Assembly (NCBI GenBank): GCA_023101725.1
Contig: JALJCO010001058.1
Coordinates: 124,001-188,000 of the forward strand
Direction of reading: 5' to 3'
Origin: Atherinomorus stipes
Lineage: Eukaryota > Chordata > Actinopteri > Atheriniformes > Atherinidae
Length of the DNA: 64,000 nucleotides
Shown here one piece after another: positions 38,301 through 51,217 of the stretch. Below the pieces are notes generated by a model, which did no database searches, was not told the DNA's origin, and saw only the letters and a program-made list of their open reading frames with translations. Every line of letters starts with the position of its first letter. The stretch's first letter is position 1. The position numbers and the translations under genes are program-made.

Positions 38301-41300
38301 CGAGGTCCGTCTTGGCCAAAACGTAGGAGAGTTTTGACAGAGCAGCCTCAGGAGTCATGTCACCACCAGCTATCAGGCCTGCTTTTGCCAACACCTGAGA
38401 AATCATAAAAAATAAAGTGATATCATTGATCCGTTCTCTGTAAGCCGTCTGATGAAAGGTCACGACTAAACACTGAGCTAACTAAAGGACCTGGCCGGTG
38501 GCGTAGGACAATGACACAGTCCCCTTCAGACACTGTGTGCAGTTGATCATGATGACGCCCGCATCCGTCGCTTTCTTCAACTCCGCCAGCAGGTCAGGAC
38601 GGTTATCCGGAGCGTTTCCGCTTCCGTAAGTCTCCAGGACGACACCCTCCATGGGCGCCTGCAGGAAAGCCTTCACCTGGACACAGATGTGCGCTGTTTC
38701 AGATTATAAAACACCCCAAATTTATAGCCAAGTGAACTGTGTAGAATTAAATTGAAAAATTAGTATTCCATGTTATTTTTCCTGCAGCGCCTTTCACTTC
38801 AATGCACGAGACCGCTCAATCCTCTAAAAGTCCATCTGGTGCCATCTCTGCAACCAGTTTCTCAATCACTGGTTGGCTGGCTGGCACTGGGAGGCCCTAT
38901 ACCACATCATTAGCCATGGCATATGACTAAAACGGCAGATGACTTCAACGGCAGAAAGGAGAGCAATTAATCTGAAGCTATTAGCACACATAAAGTCACT
39001 TGGCAAGTCCTCAGCAGTCACACTGGAAGAAGAAGGTGACATTAAGCGCTCCAGTTTAGTCAATATTTTTTAGTGTGATAAGTGGTCTGACAAAAAGGGT
39101 CTGACAAAGACTTCCAATCACGCATTCATACAGCAGAGACAGGGGAAACAAGAGCCTGGTGCCTAATCAAAACGGTGCCTCATAAAGGCAGTTAAAAGCT
39201 GTAAGAAAGCTTTGATTGCAGAGTTGGGCAGTGAGAGCAGATTGAGACAGTAAAGCAACTCTCCCGGCAGCCTCTGCAGGCAGAGCTGCAGCTAAACAGT
39301 ACAGTATCCGTGCCAGGCTTTCGTTTTATTACAGGGTGATTGGACATGGCCCATAACATTGTCTCATCTATCTCGGGTCTGAGCTTTGATGGCAGTTTAC
39401 ATGAACAGGAAAGTAGCAGAAAATGGGTAATTAAATCAAAGTTAACTATTTCATTGGACTTCAAACAAAAACAACAGGCTGCCACCTTTTGTACCTTTCA
39501 ATGCACCGTGAGGGAAAAGAGGGTTTAGCCACATTCTTAGCTTGTATTGGGAAGCAATAGAGGAAGAAAGAAGCGAAAAAACTACTTTTCAAACCTCACG
39601 AACAACTTACGAACAGATTTAGCTGGTGACAGTACACATGTTGTCTCCTTGTTCATTTAATTTATCTTGTTTTATTGACTTGAAATAACTTTAAAGGTTG
39701 AGTCCAGAATTCCTCCCCGTTTCTGATTGTAAACAACAGTATTCAAACCGAGCGCTCCTCCCCTCGGGCTAATGGCCGCATCGTTCTTCAGCCTATTCAG
39801 CTTCAAGCCTCTCCTTCAAAGCTCAGAAGCGGGTAAAAGCCAAACTAATATTAACCCTGGTTTTCCAACGTGCACTATCTTGAAGCTCTTACCACGGAGT
39901 ACTTCCTTTTCTCTGCCGCGTCCGCCGTTTTTGTTCTTTCTTTTTTCCCCCCCCGAGAGTTTGAGTGACTGGCGTCTGCTCCAATTATGAGCTTATTCCC
40001 ACGCGGCGTCATGCCCTTAGCTCTGTCATTGGCTGGCAATATAAACAGAAATCTCCACCCAGAAACGTCCCGACCAGATGAAAACAAAAGGAAAAAGCAA
40101 ATTACAGACAGGGAGAGAGGGGGTTGCATTCAAACTCACCACCCCACGAGAGTAGAGGCCCAAAGGCGCTGATTGAGACGGATTTCACTTGCATAAGTCT
40201 AACGTTTATTTTCAGGGGGAAACTTCGGGCTCTACCTTTAAGATCGCATATCAAAGATGGCTGCCATGAGACCTGATATATGAACTTCGCTGTCGTTAGG
40301 ATAACAGACTTACTGAAGCAGCAGTGATTCCTGGGAAAAGCCTGAGCAGCCCAACGTTGCGATTCAGGTCGGTACTGACTTGAAACTTTGCCGTTGTGGT
40401 TGTCCTCCACACTATCTCCCAGTTTACTAGAACAAAGATTTGACAAAAGCCGGTCAAGCGTAAATCTCACTGAACACGAAAACAGGCCAATTTTCAACAT
40501 ACGGACAAAACTTTTCATGTGTGACTTACCGACAACATCCACCTCAGCAGTGGCTAGAGGAACCAAGTTAGGAGAAGCGAAGGCATTGAAACTGCCGGCA
40601 TCCACCTTAGTCACACGGTTCCCTCTGTAGAGTTTGTTGTGGAAATATAAGCACACCTGAGAAGAGAGAAAGGTGGAGTGCATGGGGCATAAGATGGCAA
40701 TGTTTCATTGAACTCACTGAAAATGCTCCTCAACGCATTACGTCATTCTGAGTTTTCTCCCTGAAATTCTTCTCTCTTTGTAAATTTATTCCCTTGTAAC
40801 TGATCTGTGCAATGGAAACCTATTGAATATTTGAAGATTTAGGGAAGTAAATATCTACTTAAAGCCTCTTTTACAGAGTGGATCAGCTTTAAAAGTACCA
40901 CCTAAATAAACTAGTAAATTTGGAGGTTCATAAAGGCCATAGATGCTCTTCAGAGTCTTGTATTTTTAGCATTTTACTTGTGGAAAGAAAGCTTTGCATT
41001 TCTACGTCGCTCTGGTCAGTGAGCCATATTTAGGCATTTTTTTGTCTCTTAACCCTTTATCAGCCAGCTCTATTGTTTGGTAAAGCAAATATTTTCATGA
41101 CCATAATACATTTTATCAAATAATTAAGGAGAAAAAAGTGCCTGAGCCTTTTCTACCATGTGATGGGTGTGTAATGCCAAAAGTTTGTCATCAAATCAGT
41201 CTTTCAAATTTTGACCATCTTACTTTTGTTACTATCTTATAAACTGTCATCTAAACTATTAAAAAAATATATTCTTCTTATTATTGTCCAAAGGAAACAT

Positions 41301-44300
41301 TTTTCTGCATTTTTTTTTCTCAGCACGAACATTAAAGGGATAAAGGCACCCAAAGATGGTTCAAGAGTGAGCAATGCAGGTGTCATTTATTCTAATAATT
41401 TTTCTCAGAAATTTCCCTCAGAGGATTAACAAAATATTTCCTTTTATTTATTGCATTTACAATTACTTTTAGCAAAGCAAGTGTTTAGAAAATTTTTGTT
41501 TCATGAAGAAAATTATGCATTTTCTAATTAAATTCACAAAAAGATTCCTTGCAGTTGATAACAGTTGTGGCTGACATGCAATGCCTTGACAAACAGTGTT
41601 TTATGAGATTTTTGCAGAGCGTACGAAGACTGTACAGACACCGCTCAGCGTTTTTCCTGTTCTGTAACTGTTGTTCAGTGTTGCGAAACAACTCATGGTC
41701 ATTAGAAAGCAATCATCTCATCAGACGAGTCTCTTAGGTGGCCGTTTGTTACCTTTTACATGCCAACCGTTCTTACAAACCGCCTATTTTCTGAGCACTG
41801 ATGTACTGTGTATGTTCATAGCAGTTCCTTGAATTTATGAGCGTATTTATTGGCTCCTCAAACTAAAATATAATGTTGATAAGAAAAATATTATATTTAT
41901 AGATACAACAACTCCAAGGGGTCTTTCATCAGGTAAATTTAAAACATTCATTACCTCAGGAATGATAAATTGTCCAGCAATTAGCAGCGCCCCCTGCAGG
42001 TTGTCTCTGCCATCATTCCTCAGCTCATAGATGGGCACCTGGATACAGAAAGTATTCACTTCAAATTCTGCAGGTATGTCTCATGAATTTGTTGCTTAGC
42101 CTGTGGATGACAGCAGCTGTTACCTGAGCACCAGTGAGAATGACTGGTTTACCCAAATGCTCACACATGAAGGACAAGGCAGAGGCTGTGTAAGCCATAG
42201 TATCCGTGCCATGGAGGATCACAAAGCCATCAAAGCTTTCATAATGTTTCTGGAGTCAAAACAGAAAGAATAATATGGGTCATTTTACATGTTAATATTC
42301 ATTTGATCCATTTTTTTTTCTATTTTATTATGTACAGAAACTGACTAGCTGTGTCAAAAAGGCAGGATAAATTAATGCACAGCTTTCAAAGAGACATTGA
42401 GAGTTTAGTTACAGCAGAAAAGGGAGTTAGTCAAAAAATAGCTTAAATTCAAATACCTCAATGTCCTTTCCAATTTTGGCCCAGTCCTCTGTAGTCATGT
42501 TGGAGGAGTCAAGCAGAGGATTGTACTCCAGGATAGTGTAGATGATCCTCTTGTTTGATTTACTCACCCTGAAGAAGAAAACAGTTTATATGTGAGATGC
42601 AGCAAAAATTCACATCTTACATTTACAAGGAGATTATAGAAGAAGAAATCGTCCATATTATTGATTTGAGTTATTACAAGTGCATCCACTCCAAAACACT
42701 CTTAAGTGCACACGGTTAAACACATGAAGACAACTGTCAGTGTGTCTGGATTACATTCTGGCCTATTCAGACTTAATGCAAGATACACAATTAATTATCT
42801 TCTTTAAAACACTGAAACAAACCCAGTTATTTCTAATAATAGCACATGGTTTAGTTTCTTATGTCATTCTTTAGTTAATGTTTCTTGTTTCTACAATGGC
42901 TGAGAAATCAAAGTTCTGGTGAAGAGCTGGACGTAATCCAGAAAGTCCTCTGGTTATAGAGGGTTTTATCGAGCAAAGCCTTAGGTCATGACGGGTAAAA
43001 AGAAGAGGAAGTGGGTTTAAAGCAGTGTTTGGGAAAGCTAAAAACTTCATGAAGGGATACAAAGTCTTTTTAGCCAGGCCTTCTGTCACAGCAGCACGTT
43101 GCCAAAACCTGTTTCACACACACAAAGAATTTTGGAGGAAAAGAAAAGGTGTTGTCATACGGGTATAGCAGGCAGCCCCATTGTTTAGAGCTATTGGTTT
43201 TAAGCAGTATATCACTGTGTTCTATAAATGCAAGCAATGCCGAATGACATAAGACAACCTACTACCTATAATTATAAAGCAAAATATGTATCCTTCCCTT
43301 TTCAAAAAGTAAGGAGGGAATTTTTTTTATGCACGCACATTTATGCTTCCTCTAAATGTAGTTAAACTCAGCCGAACCTTTAACACTCAATGTAAGGCAG
43401 AGTGACCAGCTCAGCAGCCATAGAAAGATTTTCTTTCTAATCTTTCTTTTAAAGAAAGTGGGTGGGACACCCCTCACATTACCACAGGGCAGCCCTGTCA
43501 CATAGAGATAGGCACTGAATGGAACAGCAGGGGGAAGACTAGGGGTGCCCCAGCTCAAACAGGGGTCCTATAGACGCTCCTCTAATTAGCCTTAAGTCCA
43601 CACACAACCCCACAACATATGTTGTTGATAATCTCGAAGCCAAAGTGCTAAAAAAAAACACTATTCAAATCACCAATTATTCATCTATCTGGCTGTAGGC
43701 CCTGAGGTATAACAATGCTACACATTAGCATAGTCATGCTAAGTCGGAATAATAATTGCACATGTACTTATACATATATGCGCGTTTTCATGTGTGTATG
43801 AATAATCCTGTAGGGGGTGGGGAGCAAATGGGCTTGTGGCGTTGCTTCATCATCATGTGAATAAAGCCTTTCGATAAATCAATAAACTTATCCCCTCTTC
43901 AGAAACAAGTATAAAGCATTAGACTCGGTGACTGCATTTCATCTACAGTGAGCCCATTAAACTTCCACATAAATTGTTTCGTACAACCGCATCCTCAAAG
44001 TCCTCACAAAATACTTAGATCGACATGGCACATGTTATATTTTAGCTTTGCCATGCTCCACACTGTTCAGCTGCTGGACACAGCATCAGTCACTATGGAA
44101 AGGAAATAAATAAGTGTTCTCTGTTTTGTCACTGACTTTAAAAACCATAAGGAGTTGTTAATCCACTTAGAGATGGTTCCCGCTCACTGACTATATGGAA
44201 AGGTCAAATAACTATCTTTGGTTGAAACTAATAAATTAAAGGAAAAGTAAGTAAATTCATCTTCTTTGATTAACTTTCACAAATTAAAACAGCTGTATTG

Positions 44301-47300
44301 TTGGTAGCAGGGTATACATCAGTAAGTGAAGAGTAGATGACATAAAAATATACTTGAAACTGAAAAATACCACACAGGCAAGCATTTCCTGTCACATGAG
44401 CACACTGTCATTTGAATTCAAGAAGAGAGAGCACATCAAACCAAAGCAAAGCAAAAACCATGCAACTAGCTATACAGCACCGGTGAATTGGCTGGTCAGG
44501 ATAGGGCAGTGATCGCCTGTTAAAATGGCAAAAAAAAAAGTAGTTTGGGAACATTTTTAAAGAGGAAATGTAGTTATTTAATCCAGTTTATGATATTAAT
44601 TGCATCTTAGACTTTATGATGATCTTGAGTATAACAAGGTGGAAATGTATTAGAGATACAATATTTTAGGGCTATGACACATAAAATCTTGGGTACTTAA
44701 GCAAAACATTATGTTCACTTGGTGAGTGAAAATTTTCTGGGTGCACTTACGGCAGGACCAGGGTGTTAGATCCATAGTAGTGAGACAGGCAGGTCTGCTG
44801 GGCATACTGCTCATCATGCAGCATGGGCAGCTTGCGCAGGCTTTCCACAAGAGCATTAGCTTTCGGAGTAAGAACTGTAGGTTACAATAAAAAGTAAAAA
44901 GAGAACATTTTAGGATTCCTGATTATCATAATAAGAGATTTACCACAGCCTTAACAACATAACATCAGTCTCATACTGAACCCTAGAGGCAAATGTGAGA
45001 AATTACATCATTACAGAGACGAGTTTTATACTGTATACGGAACAGATCAGGTTTGAAAACACCTGCTTATGAAATTAAATGAATGAAAATGAATGGCTAA
45101 GGGGGCCGCAGTTTTTAGGGTATTTAACGATGATCTACATGAGCATAAATCTTTCTCTCAGTTCAACTATTATAATTCCTTGAATGTGGGTATAAATAAG
45201 TCCTCTGGATAAGTCTTAGAATAATAATAATGGGTTAGCTTTGGATTGCACTTTACTGCTGATGGCACTCAAAGCACTTATACTGGATCCATAATTCATT
45301 CACTCTGACACAGATGACAGCAGGTCAAGCCTCACCTATTAGCTTTCTCTCTGTTCTAGGATCGATATAAAGTTTTATTGTTAGGTTTTAAGGCATTTTA
45401 TGGACTGAATAAAAATATCATAAACATCAACCAACAAGCCCTTGTTCATATTTCTATCTACACATCTGTCCAGTTTTAGACTGTATCTTGTGTTTATATT
45501 TGCTGTTTATATGTGCTCTTGGTCTCTCAGAGATGTACCAAATGAAGCTTAGTTATTTGATTACAGTGAGGATAAAGTCTTATCGCTATCATATATCAAA
45601 AACATATCAAAGGTCCAAAGCCGATTCAGTCTCCTTTGGACCTTATTAACTTTAATGACTGAGTGAGTTTATTTCTTTTCTTTTTAAAAAAAAAAATTGA
45701 TCTCACAGACAAAATGACACATTAGAAGGACCAACTAAAGTTTAGAAGTATTGTGTGATTTATGCATCATGAGTTCAGCTTTGATCTGTCAGTGTTTAAG
45801 AAGCATGGGTCTGGTGAAGATTATCCATATATGGTAGAAAGAAAATCCTGACACATTGAAGGAGGAAAACCCTCTTTATCAGAAGCCATTAGACAAACAG
45901 TAGAACAATATTTAGAGGCATCTAATCAATCCCCCACAAGCCAGAACATATGCAAAAAAAACAAAAACAAACACTTCCTCTTTTGTCATTTGCCTTTTTG
46001 GTTTTCCTTTCTATTACTATATATAAAATTTAGGACTACAAAAAGCATCGGGAACATCAAAACAACCCACAAAGGCAGGGCCTGAACCCCTCTGCTCTAG
46101 AGGGAAAACTTAAAGGAAAAATGGAGAATACGATCTGTTTGCAGATTATGTGCATTACATCCACACTTCCACCCGAGCTTCATTAGATTACAGTTCAGAC
46201 AATGGACCGGGATGAATAGCTACATAACAGAGGATGGGGGAAAGGAAGTTACTCTGACAATATCAAAGGAAATGTGGTTTAAAGGGCAGGAACTCCAGCA
46301 GACTTCAACTTATTCTCCACTTTAGAAAGCTTTTTGCTGGAAAAACTTGGGGGTTTTGCTGTTTGTTTTATCATTATAACCACAGCCCTAAGATCTAAAC
46401 TTAGTAGATACCAAAACTCCTGCTGAAGGGAGTGTGGACCAGTTTTCGTAGATCACACACATATTTTCTGTTGATGCCTAACAGTGAAACTTTTCTGAGA
46501 GGAATTTGTCCATTTAATCTTTTAGACTTTGGTTTTGAAATATGATCTGTCACCCACTTCACTGTTCTTTGGAATTTTACCCAAGGGCAACAGTGTAAGT
46601 GAAACACATCTTCTCAAGATTTATGTCTGCTTAAAAAGAAGAAGAAGAAGAAAGGGGGATGCTTTTTTTTCTGTGTTTACTTTTATCATGTATGTTTTAT
46701 GAACTGTGAACCCCATATCTGTGGATTTATTTATTTTTGAAGTATAAAAAACAATACAGTACCAGCCAAACTTTTGAAAGTACTTTTCCCTCAAACCAAA
46801 TAGAGAAAGTGTGTCCAAACTTTTGACTGGTAGTGTATAGCAATATACATTATATTTGTGGAAAAACTGGATGTGAAACTTACAAAAAGAGAAGCGACAT
46901 GCTTATAGCTTGTCGGCGTCTAGCCGGACCTTTGAATGTTATTTTACATCACTACATACTTTAAGTGTTGCGCAAAACCTCAAGTCAACATCTAGTTATT
47001 CATTGAATGGTGATGTTTTAACTGTATCATGAGCAGCAGTTTGAACATTGGTGACTCTGACATTCACAGATTTTACTTCCTTGTAAAAACTAAATGAATT
47101 AAAATCACAACCGTGACCGTTTTATGATTTTGTCTTTTAAGATGTTTCCGTGCATCGCAGAAATTGTGGTTGCTTTTTATTCGCAGGAAAAGTAAGTGTA
47201 CATCAGCCTAATTTAGCTTGCTAACTGGTAAACGATCATGCATCTGCTGGGAGAACTGTTCCAAGAGCTATTTAAGGATCCACGTGCACCTTGTCGTCAC

Positions 47301-47664
47301 GCAGGATTTAATGCGTACCTCATGTTCAGAGTGACATGAGACAAACAAGCACCACACTTTTTAACATCAGCTTACTGTGCTAACTAAAAGCCAAGCTCAA
47401 GTCACAGCGCAGTACAAATGAGTTTAGTTAACCATATTTACCGTCGTCATGAGTGGTCATCCCGATGGTTCCTCCGGTGTTGAGGACCAGCACCCGCGTC
47501 TCGGGCGCGCAAGGTGAAGCGACTACATCGGTGCTATCAAGCGAGGTGCAGCTCGACAGTTTTCTGCTCCGGCATGGGTGCAACTGAAAGCTTGGCGGAG
47601 AAACATCACTCCCTTCAGTGGGAGTAAGTCTAGGTTGAGATAGTGCCCGGGAAAGAGATGTCAT
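32399..47664 (-). CDS. aspg: Asparaginase with ankyrin repeats (ASPG), complete, 16 exons
   Basis: ASPG hydrolyses L-asparagine to aspartate and ammonia in the cytosol; mammalian homologues also carry lysophospholipase-type activities (family knowledge). Coding exons (minus): 47664-47442, 44874-44751, 42568-42457, 42249-42124, 42038-41955, 40656-40530, 40426-40314, 38676-38491, 38394-38281, 38190-38071, 37380-37285, 36771-36608, 34248-34162, 33671-33572, 33485-33420, 32443-32399. All phases agree, giving 628 residues and a TGA stop; human ASPG is 573. Residues 56-440 align with E. coli type I asparaginase AnsA: TGGTIGM at 63-69 with nucleophile Thr66, HGTDTMAY with Thr168 and Asp169, and RGNRVTK ending at Lys240, so the whole catalytic set is present. 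LRLFPGI and YGSGNAPDN mark the C-terminal lobe. Ankyrin repeats follow ([20 protein letters not shown] in exon 12, PGYDGKT in exon 14). A Ser/Pro-rich extension precedes residue 56. The exon 8 donor is weak (GTCCTT). Confidence 0.97.
33254..33272. repeat. (CAT)n microsatellite
   Basis: About six CAT units in aspg intron 15, close to the last exons. Confidence 0.85.
34476..34497. repeat. Poly-A run (22 nt)
   Basis: An A run in aspg intron 12; a shorter one lies at about 34431-34445. Confidence 0.9.
39694..40238. mobile_element. MITE-like DNA transposon in aspg intron 7
   Basis: The left end reads TA-AAGGTTGAGTCCAGAATT. The right end, reverse-complemented, reads TA-AAGGTAGAGCCCGAAGTT. The inverted repeats match at about 21 of 28 positions, and TA flanks both ends. 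The 545-bp interior contains two overlapping plus-strand open frames (39772-39990 and 39987-40172) with no recognisable domain, so the element is non-autonomous. It ends only about 76 bp from aspg exon 7 (40314-40426). Confidence 0.7.
46757..46835. mobile_element. Tiny Tc1-like element (internally deleted)
   Basis: This 79-bp near-palindrome is flanked by TA. Its left end is CAGTACCAGCCAAACTTTTG, and its right end reverse-complemented is CACTACCAGTCAAAAGTTTG. Ends reading CAGT-CCAGTCAAAAGTTTGG are the hallmark of fish Tc1 elements. Only the two tips remain, in aspg intron 1. Confidence 0.75.
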
Positions 47665-47785
47665 CCTGTGGCAGGTGCTGACCGCAAAGATGGCTTGAAG
47701 TAACCTTTAAAACCGCTAGTTGAGAGGGATGGAAACACGGTGTTCTGTAGCTGTCAGCGTGCCGTCTTACATGCCGTTTCTCCCG

Positions 47786-47792
47786 CTTTATA
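47786..47792 (-). promoter_or_regulatory. aspg: TATA box of aspg
   Basis: TATAAAG on the minus strand, which would start transcription near 47760 and give a 5' UTR of about 95 nt before the ATG at 47664. Confidence 0.45.
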
Positions 47793-47923
47793 AACAGGTA
47801 AACTGTTTCCATCCGGAGGGCGGAATAATTATTTTTATGACCTTTTAATTTGCTGACTTCTCTATTCCATATCGAGACTCCTCTAAGTCTCTCTTTTGAG
47901 ATTGTGGTGGTCCTTATCCGTAG

Positions 47924-47931
47924 TGACGTCA
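47924..47931 (-). promoter_or_regulatory. aspg: CRE palindrome TGACGTCA upstream of aspg
   Basis: A perfect 8-bp cAMP-response element/ATF site about 260 nt upstream of the aspg ATG and about 165 nt upstream of the predicted TSS. ATF/CREB control of asparagine metabolism genes is known in other contexts; its use here is inferred. Confidence 0.5.
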
Positions 47932-49427
47932 CGGACGTGGGTGTGGCCACAGGGACTCCTGTATTAAGCAGTAATTACAGCAGAGAACTTTTGGGGGTCT
48001 AAATATTTGTTCTGATTATAGTGCTATATGCAGTATGATATTTGTATTTTGTTGTATGACAAGTGTGTAGTTTCATTTTGTACTATAAGCAGTTTTACCA
48101 TTATTACTGTACTTGGTATTCTTTCATGAAGACAAAGCTGCTGGCTTTGATTGTAATGTTGGGTACTTAAATGTATACCCAAGTGGTTGTAAGTGCCTCC
48201 TGCAGTTTTGCTGGATAATAATATTCCACCAAGGAGAATAACATTTAAGTGGACAGAGATCATCAATAATTTAGGAATCCCAGAATGGAGCCTAATTTAC
48301 ACACCAGATGCACATTTCCACATTTCATTTCTGTATTAGAAGTATAGCCTAGTCTAGTAATTTTAGTCCGAGGAGAGACACTTTTACAAATTCAGTTCCA
48401 AAAGCCTGAATTGATGGGGTCTAAGGGGGTAAAAGCATTTTAAATATATTGCTCCCTCTACTTAAAATAATCAGTTGTAGACCATCTGAATTTTAAGGAG
48501 TTGGTTTTACTGGTTTACAAAGACATACAGGCAGAATATTTTATGACTGGCAATTTTCCCCTATATTTATGTTTCTTCTGTATTTATATGTATGATTCTG
48601 TCTTTTAACCTGCTTTACATACATGTCTAGTTGTTATATTAATTTTGCACACATAAGGTGATCATTTTGTTTATAACCGGAAGGTATATAAAAAGTAAAC
48701 AACAAATATTTAAATACTATTTATATTACCGGTCAGAAGAGCTGATGGTGAAGCTTTATTGTAGCTGAAAATATTTGCACTGACTTTCCTTTAACAATAA
48801 TGAGAAAGATGAGGAGGAAAAAAATTTCCTTCCTGGGATAAAGTATTTTTCATTTCATTTCAAAAGTTTTCATATGGGAACAAAATCTTGAAAATTGTGT
48901 CATTCAATGTTCTTTAGTGCATATATTTGGCAATTATCAAACTTAAAATGAAAATGTCTAACTATTATGATGAAAATAGTCATTCATATTTACATGGGAA
49001 TGAGTGTTTATACAGTTTTTTTGTGTGTTGTTTGTTTTTTTGCTGTTGTTAAATATAGATGACAAATAAACGTAAGACAAGAAGAGGAAGTGAAAATGTC
49101 TCTCAGCAAACCCAGATAAAGTTATTCAAAAGAAAGTTTCATTTCTAATGCCATTTGGCATAAAGTTACTGTGGGGACACAGATGTCCTAAAGTCAGCAA
49201 TATGTTGAAATATTGGGCGAACAGGATGTAACAGAGGAACAGCAACACATCCAGTTTCCATCTGAGTTTAATCACTGGGCTGAAACTATAAGGCATTACA
49301 CAGAAGTGGGATTAAATGGATCTTAACCTTAACACAAGTATGGCTTATCGTTTTTCAGTCCATTTAATGCCATGTGTTTTCTAACTATTATTTTACCTAG
49401 TAACTGATTTTTTTGTTTTGTTTTGTT

Positions 49428-49429
<2 letters not shown>

Positions 49430-49461
<32 letters not shown>
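49430..49461. repeat. Poly-G run (32 nt)
   Basis: An uninterrupted G run following TTTTG repeats; the longest homopolymer in the window. Confidence 0.9.
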
Positions 49462-49464
<3 letters not shown>

Positions 49465-49617
49465 TGTTGTAGTTGTTGTTTGTTTTTTTAACCTGAAATT
49501 GTTGAACTTGGTAAACACTTGCTTATTTGTGCAGGCGCTCATCACAGAGCAACATAATAATACATTTAGAGTAACTTGGCACTTGTTTCATTTTCATATT
49601 CACTGCTTGCGCATATA

Positions 49618-50128
49618 CAGTATGGGACGAAAGTTTAGACACTCCCATAAAGACGGGAAAAACCAGCTGTCAGTGAAATAGAAGTATAAGTTGAAAAAAG
49701 TAATAATAAGTACAAATTTTGATAAAATCATCATGACATTGATTTTGAATTGTGGTTCAACAGAAATGTAAAAAAAATAAATAAACAAATAAAACAATAA
49801 GCATGATGGGGCTCCTGAACTAAAATTTTATTGAGCAACACTTCACTCCTACTCAAGTGTTTTCTGTAAAGTCTAACAAGACTTCTGCACCTGTTTACAG
49901 GTATGTTGGTCCACTGTTCATGAGCAAGGTGCTTGAATTTGTCTGGGACAGTTTGTTTGTTGGTTTGTTTTATTATTAGTTTTATTATTTAAAACCATAA
50001 GTCAAAATCAATGTTTTATTTCACTAAACCATAATTAAGTGCATTTTTATGTATTGTTTTCTTTTCAGTTTCTTGTTATTTGAATTACTATCGTGAATTT
50101 AGCCTTTTCTTTAATGGGAGTGTAAATC
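49618..50128. mobile_element. Decayed Tc1/mariner-like element
   Basis: The left tip after TA reads CAGTATGGGACGAAAGTTTA and continues GACACTCCCAT. A matching inverted ATGGGAGTGT occurs at 50113-50122. The interior (49890-49930) contains GGTCCACTGTTCATGAGCAA, which resembles the inverted transposase end of fish Tc1 elements as I remember them. No intact transposase remains. The right boundary is approximate. Confidence 0.45.
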
Positions 50129-51099
50129 ATAGAGATTCTTGTATTTTTGCTGCTTATTTGCAACCCTCTTTTTTGCAGTTTAGCATTACTCTGACTTAAC
50201 CTCTGTTTGAGGTCACAGCCCAGTGAGCTTATGCCCAACAAAGCAGTCCTGAAGAATGTGTATTGTGTGTCTAGTTTCTTTATTGTGAAAGCAAAATCTT
50301 CTAACAAAAATTTATTTGAAGTGACAAATTTCATTTATTTCCATGAATTAAATTCTTCTTTACATCTGATAACTTATTTCTAACAGCTTGTGACCTTTAC
50401 TTAAGCCACAATACAAGGATAGACAAAGATTTTTACTTTTTCTTTCGGTTAATAAGTCAATAAATCTGCAGCCAAACATTTGCTAAGTCAGAGATGGCAA
50501 AGATAACTTCATTAAAAAAAAGTGATGGGAGTTTATTGATACTTAGAATTACTTTCTATTATATTTCAATATGATCCCTGTGTTCCTCAATAAATTATTT
50601 TAAATGTCCTTATTTACCCTCCCAAATTTTTTACCTTCCATATGTCACCAGTAAGTCTCTGTAAGCAACCCATTCTTTATTACATTATATTGGTGAAATT
50701 AATACAGGAGATTACAGTCTTAACACTTTATTTGCCTGATTATTGACCCTGCAACTCAATTTTAGAAGAAATAACTAATTTTAACTGTAAGCTCAAAGGT
50801 TTTGAGTTGCTGTAAAACTTAATTGGTAAATTGTTGCAATGAATTTAATAAGCTGTATTTAGCCAAAATAACTTCATTCTTTTACACCAACTGTTACTAC
50901 AACTTTTCTTTTCTTAAGTAATTTTTACTTTGAGGTAAATGAAAAATTCGAATAAATCAACCCACTCAAGCTAAATCCTTACTGCAAAAAAAAAAAGAAA
51001 GATGAGTATGTAAAAAAAAAAAGATGGTTATCATTTTGTATTTTTTGTACTTTCTCCTTACTTTTGTAGCTTAACTATAGTTTGAACTCCACCACATTG

Positions 51100-51217
51100 T
51101 TTTGCTGACCTGCACTAGAGTCAACCAGGCTGCCTCTCGCTGCCCGATGGTAGCAGGAATGGGCTGACCATGACCCCCAACACAACAAGACCAGTATAAT
51201 AAATGGATGGATGAATC
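51100..51217. mobile_element. SINE/LINE-like 3' tail
   Basis: GGGCTGACCATGACCCCCAA leads into the tail ATAAATGGATGGATGAA, the pattern of L2/CR1-derived tails common in fish genomes (a CCC motif followed by AATGGATGGATG). The 5' part is diverged and its limit uncertain. Confidence 0.5.

Noticed and set aside
39772..40172. Two overlapping plus-strand open frames
   Set aside because: They lie wholly inside the MITE-like element 39694-40238 and resemble no transposase.
38700..40530. Apparent loss of an aspg exon (the segment with LRLFPGI) and a possible pseudogene
   Set aside because: The exon exists at 40426-40314 in a different frame from the long open frame covering it. Acceptor, donor and phase all fit, so the gene is intact.
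40102..40683. 193-codon minus-strand open frame
   Set aside because: Only its first part is real coding sequence (aspg exon 6). The rest reads through an intron, out of frame over exon 7, and into the MITE.
49418..49681. Open frame beginning with a poly-Gly stretch
   Set aside because: It is the translation of the poly-G run at 49430-49461 followed by repeat DNA.
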